64,000 nucleotides of DNA from CAXXFQ01 sp963674475 (GTDB lineage Bacteria > Planctomycetota > Planctomycetia > Pirellulales > Thermoguttaceae), in the NCBI GenBank assembly GCA_963674475.2, contig CAXXFQ010000017.1, positions 62,001-126,000 on the forward strand, written 5' to 3'. The stretch's first letter is position 1. Each line of letters begins with the position of its first letter. Both the position numbers and the translations under genes were made by a program. Below are positions 61,027 to 64,000 of this stretch, piece by piece. The notes under the pieces were generated by a model. The model was not told the DNA's origin. It was given only the letters and a program-made list of their open reading frames with translations, and ran no database searches.

Positions 61027-62345
61027 GCCGCTTGCCCTGGTTTTTTCTTACCGGATTCGAGTTGGACCGCCTCCGAGTGAGAAGGCGTTTCTTGCAACCG
61101 ACTGTTGAGTAAGTGAATCGTGGCGGCCAAGCTCATGACCGTTTGCTCGAAGTTTTTGGCCCCGGCCAACGAGGCAAGATTGCGGTTGAGGGTCTCCTCC
61201 AAACGGGCCACTTGACCGGTCGCGAGTACCGTTTTTTCGAGTACCTCGGCCTGATGCTGAACCGATTCGTGGAGTCGGGTCGAGGCCTTGGCCGACTGAG
61301 TCAACTCGCGCTGCACTTGGTTCCAATGGGTCTGGTTGCGCTCGGCCGCGTCGTGTTCAATCTGGCCCAATTGTTTGGCGTGACGTTTGAGTCCTTCCCC
61401 CGTGGCGGCGGTCAATGCTTTTTCGAGCGTCTGTCCCGAACGGGCGGTCATCTCGGTCCAACGTCCTTGGAGCGCGTCGAGCGATTCCCGCCAGAGTTCG
61501 GTTTGGCGTTCGACCAGGTGCTCGGTCGCGCGCAGCACCATTTCGGTCATCCGTCGCATCGCCTCGACCTGGCCGGTCGGACTGTCGGAGATCGATTCGA
61601 ATCGTCCCAACAGCTCTTGGTCGGTCCGGTGTTCCAGATCGGCCAGAAGCTCATTTTCCCCACGCGAAACGAGATATTTGGCGAACATCAAGACGATCGA
61701 CAGCGACAGCGCCTGGGTTGTCGTCGAGAACGCGACACTCAACGCGCCGATCGTCTGAGGCAGCGATTCTTCGACCGCGTCGGGCGCCAGGTTGGCGATC
61801 GCCAAGGTGATACCGATGACCGTGCCGAGGAAGCCGAGGATCGGGATCGCCCAGATGACGACTCGGAAAAGGGAGTAGCTCTCGTAGATCCGATCTTCCT
61901 CTTGGCCGGCGAGGAATTTCAGTTCTTCCTCGATCCCCTCGGCGCTCTGGCAACGGCGGATCCGCTCCAAGACGGCGTGGAGTCGTTTGACCAATAAGTC
62001 GTTTTGGCGACGCGGGGGGAGGCTTTCCAGTCGGGAGAGTAGCTTCCCGCAATCCGAGACCGGTTGGCCTCCTTGGCGGATTGGGCCCAAAAGCAGCCCG
62101 ACACCGCCGCGGCTGTAGGTCGACTGGAAGGTCAGTCCGATTGTCTTGATTGCCAAGACGGCCAGCCCGAGGAAAAACATCGTCGTCGTGACGTATTCGA
62201 CCGGATGGCTCAAAAAGTATTCATGGAGATAGCGGTTCGAGGAAAACCAGGTTTCGATGATCGCATAGAATCCGACCGACGCGAGTCCGCCCCATAGAAG
62301 GGGGGATTTCGCCGGGCCGGTCCAAAGGCGAGGGGAACCGTTCAC
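61023..62345 (-). CDS. MotA/TolQ/ExbB proton channel family protein with long C-terminal coiled coil
   Basis: The 440-residue protein has four membrane segments near residues 15-35, 50-72, 160-182 and 198-222. The conserved pore helices are FLGTVIGITLAIA and IGALSVAFSTTTQALSLSIVL, as in ExbB/TolQ/MotA. The C-terminal 210 residues are charged, cytoplasmic and helical (for example WRESLDALQGRWTEMTARSG, LGQIEHDAAERNQTHWNQV), much longer than in ExbB. This makes a proton-driven motor likely, resembling the long-tailed ZorA/AglR-type proteins in layout only. The start is GTG 62345 after GAGG. It is the first gene of a three-gene operon with two ExbD-like proteins. Confidence 0.88.
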   Translation of the reverse strand: MNGSPRLWTGPAKSPLLWGGLASVGFYAIIETWFSSNRYLHEYFLSHPVEYVTTTMFFLGLAVLAIKTIGLTFQSTYSRGGVGLLLGPIRQGGQPVSDCGKLLSRLESLPPRRQNDLLVKRLHAVLERIRRCQSAEGIEEELKFLAGQEEDRIYESYSLFRVVIWAIPILGFLGTVIGITLAIANLAPDAVEESLPQTIGALSVAFSTTTQALSLSIVLMFAKYLVSRGENELLADLEHRTDQELLGRFESISDSPTGQVEAMRRMTEMVLRATEHLVERQTELWRESLDALQGRWTEMTARSGQTLEKALTAATGEGLKRHAKQLGQIEHDAAERNQTHWNQVQRELTQSAKASTRLHESVQHQAEVLEKTVLATGQVARLEETLNRNLASLAGAKNFEQTVMSLAATIHLLNSRLQETPSHSEAVQLESGKKKPGQAA

Positions 62346-62842
62346 GGTGGGAACCTCATTATCTCAATAGAGTGTGGGATGGAGCGATTTAAAACGTGGG
62401 TTGTCGTTAGAATCGGTCTATATTCCAGTAGCGTATTAACCAAAACGACCAATTCAAGCGATTCATCCAATAGATTCGAAATAATCCGAAGATATGACGA
62501 AAGTTTCCAGACCGAATCGACCGATTCTATCATCAGCTTCTTAAGGAGCAGAAAAAATAAAAAACCGTTTCGCTTTTCAAAGCACTTACCGAGACGGATT
62601 TGATAGGGACCAACATCCTGTCCGCGTTTATTCCCAGGGGGGGAAACAGTCCGGAGCAGCCTGGCCATTAGTCGGGTTGCCCGGACTGTACTTTTTTCTT
62701 GAAAGCCCTTTTCTCCAAGGGCGAAGATCTCGCAATAACAGCCCCACGGGCGCAGGGCTGACGATGCGTCCATGCGTCCGCGCGGAGAGGCGGGCTTCGA
62801 CGCTTCCGGGTATTTCCCGACTCTCCCGCTTTGGAAGCCTTT
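62346..62842. other. 497-bp gap between the ExbB/ExbD operon and the QueD-like gene
   Basis: This region should carry the operon promoter. Candidate GATAAT and TATAGA boxes are present upstream of GTG 62345 but with poor -35 partners. A 143-codon minus-strand frame at 62342-62773 shows no recognisable protein features and I do not call it. Confidence 0.4.
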
Positions 62843-63247
62843 TTATTCGCCTTGATAAATGGCGTGGCAACGGGGCGTTTCCCAGAGTCGCACCTCGACG
62901 ACCGGCAAACCCTGGGACGCGGCGAAATCGTAGATCAGTCGCGCCAGGTTCTCGGCCGTCGGGTTCTCGTCGATCAGGAAGAATGGCTCGCCCATTTTCT
63001 CAAAAAACTCGACCGCCGGGTCCGCTTTGCAGATTACCATCTTGTGGTCGATATTGGCGTCGATCCACTCGCTGATCGTTTTTTTCATCTCGGAAAAGTC
63101 GAGGACCATTCCTTTTTCATCGAGCTGATCGGCTTCGAGTGTAACGATGGCCCGGCTGTTGTGGCCGTGGAAATGGGCACACTTGCCTTCGTAGTTTAAC
63201 AGTCGGTGTCCGTAACAGAAGTCGAATTCCCGAGCGACGCGGAACAT
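62843..63247 (-). CDS. queD: 6-pyruvoyl-tetrahydropterin synthase/6-carboxy-tetrahydropterin synthase family (QueD-like)
   Basis: QueD-type enzymes convert 7,8-dihydroneopterin triphosphate to carboxytetrahydropterin for queuosine or to pyruvoyltetrahydropterin. The 134-residue protein shows zinc ligands His14 (in CYGHRLL), His27 and His29 (HGH) with Cys23 four residues before the HGH, the catalytic Cys arrangement of this family. VLDFSEMKKTISEWIDANIDHK and NPTAENLARLIYDF follow the family pattern. Length is typical (120-150). No other queuosine genes are in the window. Confidence 0.9.
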   Translation of the reverse strand: MFRVAREFDFCYGHRLLNYEGKCAHFHGHNSRAIVTLEADQLDEKGMVLDFSEMKKTISEWIDANIDHKMVICKADPAVEFFEKMGEPFFLIDENPTAENLARLIYDFAASQGLPVVEVRLWETPRCHAIYQGE

Positions 63248-63439
63248 GGGAACTCCTTTTATAGAGGGTGAATGATTTGCCCGCTTACGATACTCACCGA
63301 CCGTCAGAAAGTCTATCGCAGTTTACCGTTGCACAGTTGAAAATTAGACCGTTCCCTGCTATTTTGCCTATTTTCCGCTCTTTTGCAGTTAGGGAGCAAG
63401 GGAAGGCTTCCTTTGAAAGCGAGGAAGCTTATGGGCAAT

Positions 63440-63475
63440 AAAAAAAGGCGACCGGGAACTGTCGGCCGCCTTTTG
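63440..63475 (-). terminator. Rho-independent terminator of the Gfo/Idh/MocA gene
   Basis: On the minus strand, AAAAGGCG (63467-63474) pairs with CGCCTTTT (63443-63450) around a 16-base loop and is followed by a T-run (the A-run at 63440-63446 in this orientation). It lies 27 bases after the stop codon at 63502. Confidence 0.8.
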
Positions 63476-63501
63476 GCGTAAGGGTTTCAGTTTTGTACGA
63501 C

Positions 63502-64000
63502 TCAGATCGCCTTGAATTGGCCGTCGCGGGCCGACATGTAGGCCGCTTCCGCCAGTTTTAAGACGCGCAGCGCGTTGGCCGTGCCGTTGAGCTGGGGCTC
63601 TTGGCCGTCCAAGATACACCGGGCGAAGTAATCGCATTCGGCCGCGTACGGATTGACTTCGTCGTACGGGACCGGGGCGAATTCGGGGGCGGCGGTTTTT
63701 TCCTGCTGGGCGTCGTACCCGGCCTCGCCGAGCCCGAAGATCCCTTCGACCTTGCCGGTGCTTCCCTGGCCGATCGTTCCTTCGGTCAGAATGGCTCCCT
63801 TCGAGCCGTAAATCTCCAGCCGCGTTCGGCTCGCTTCGTCCGGGATGCAGTAAAAACAGTCGACCGTTGCTTGGGTGCCGGTTTCGAACTCCAAAAGGGT
63901 CGTCGCCGAATCGTCGGAGCGGTAATCTTGGACCAGGGTGCTGACCGTCGCGCCGACCTTTTTGACCGGGCCGACGAAATATTCCAGCAGGTCGTACAGG
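63502..64000 (-). CDS. Gfo/Idh/MocA family oxidoreductase, C-terminal part (runs off the right edge)
   Basis: The open frame enters from the right edge at 64000 and ends at 63502, so only the last 165 residues are visible. The Gfo/Idh/MocA substrate-binding domain is recognisable by LLEYFVGPVKKVGATVS, GTQATVDCFYCIPDEASRTRLEIYGSKGAI and NPYAAECDYFARCILDGQEPQLNG, close to the C-terminus of such enzymes. The N-terminal NAD-binding Rossmann domain lies outside the window. Family members oxidise sugars, inositols or similar substrates with NAD(P). A terminator follows 27 bases after the stop. Confidence 0.88.
   Translation of the reverse strand, partial: LYDLLEYFVGPVKKVGATVSTLVQDYRSDDSATTLLEFETGTQATVDCFYCIPDEASRTRLEIYGSKGAILTEGTIGQGSTGKVEGIFGLGEAGYDAQQEKTAAPEFAPVPYDEVNPYAAECDYFARCILDGQEPQLNGTANALRVLKLAEAAYMSARDGQFKAI

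Noticed and set aside
57585..62345. The ExbB/ExbD operon as a Zorya defence system
   Set aside because: The long-tailed channel protein recalls ZorA, but no ZorC, ZorD or ZorE-type gene is present and the second protein lacks an OmpA-like domain.
62342..62773. 143-codon minus-strand frame upstream of the ExbB-like gene
   Set aside because: No domain, signal peptide or ribosome site; the region is more plausibly intergenic with a promoter.
1..64000. tRNA, rRNA, transposon, phage or integrase genes
   Set aside because: I looked through intergenic stretches and translated frames and saw no tRNA T-loop sequence, transposase or integrase motif; a tRNAscan and ISfinder search would be decisive.

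Overview
This 64 kb window looks like ordinary chromosome from a planctomycete (phylum Planctomycetota), about 55-58% GC. The phylum call is inference from gene content. It rests on the many exported proteins of planctomycete type: zinc-ribbon/transmembrane proteins, small lipoproteins, a PQQ-propeller/LamG/Rossmann chimera, ExbD-like proteins with LFPFLAVL-type and SFLDIVGN-type membrane anchors, and a TatC with a large periplasmic insertion. It also rests on frequent GTG/TTG starts and on a squalene-hopene-cyclase-like gene beside an unusual prenyl synthase. I see no rRNA, tRNA, CRISPR array, transposase, integrase or phage gene. Forty-eight protein genes are supported, mostly alone or in pairs with both strands mixed.

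Layout. 0-8 kb: a 2-hydroxyacid dehydrogenase, a PyrK-like electron-transfer flavoprotein, an RluB-type pseudouridine synthase with a basic tail, a small lipoprotein, a zinc-ribbon membrane protein, an ABC-F ATPase, and enolase converging on it across a shared terminator. 8-12.5 kb: a squalene-hopene-cyclase-like protein, a DUF116/polyprenyl-synthase fusion and a 51-residue lipoprotein. 12.5-20.7 kb: exported or signalling proteins (a CpsB-type PHP phosphatase overlapping a gluzincin-like protein, tandem carboxypeptidase-regulatory-like paralogues, a lipid kinase, a transglutaminase-like lipoprotein) and a 554-bp mosaic tandem repeat. 20.7-33 kb: a sugar isomerase-like protein, an alpha/beta hydrolase, a PfkB kinase, a multi-domain NADH-oxidising iron-sulfur flavoprotein, a sugar ABC transporter lacking its binding protein, and TatC. 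33-41 kb: mannose-6-phosphate isomerase, glycogen phosphorylase, a thioesterase, a quinone-reductase-like flavoprotein, a repeat-rich gap and GlnRS. 41-52 kb: the 1374-residue chimera, a second zinc-ribbon protein, a DUF4912 and UVR-domain pair, a DacZ-like diadenylate cyclase, a purine permease, CoaD and a lipoprotein. 52-64 kb: gyrA, a nucleotide-sugar epimerase, pdxA, a three-gene ExbB/ExbD-like operon, a QueD-like enzyme and the C-terminal end of a Gfo/Idh/MocA oxidoreductase running off the right edge.

How genes work together. The best-supported functional groups are: the ABC ATPase and permease (start directly abutting stop); the ExbB/ExbD-like trio (4-base overlap, then 70 bp), probably a proton-motive-force-driven envelope machine with a very long Gly/Ser/Thr/Pro-rich protein; the cyclase and prenyl synthase, both acting on isoprenoids; phosphomannose isomerase and glycogen phosphorylase in carbohydrate metabolism; and coaD with the purine permease. 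Several upstream regions carry sigma70-like promoters (TTGnCn or close, 17-18 bp, TAnnaT), so these genes probably use the housekeeping sigma factor.

Limits. All functions are read from motifs by eye, with no database search. Start codons were chosen from family length and Shine-Dalgarno-like sequences and could move in several genes, as noted in each entry.
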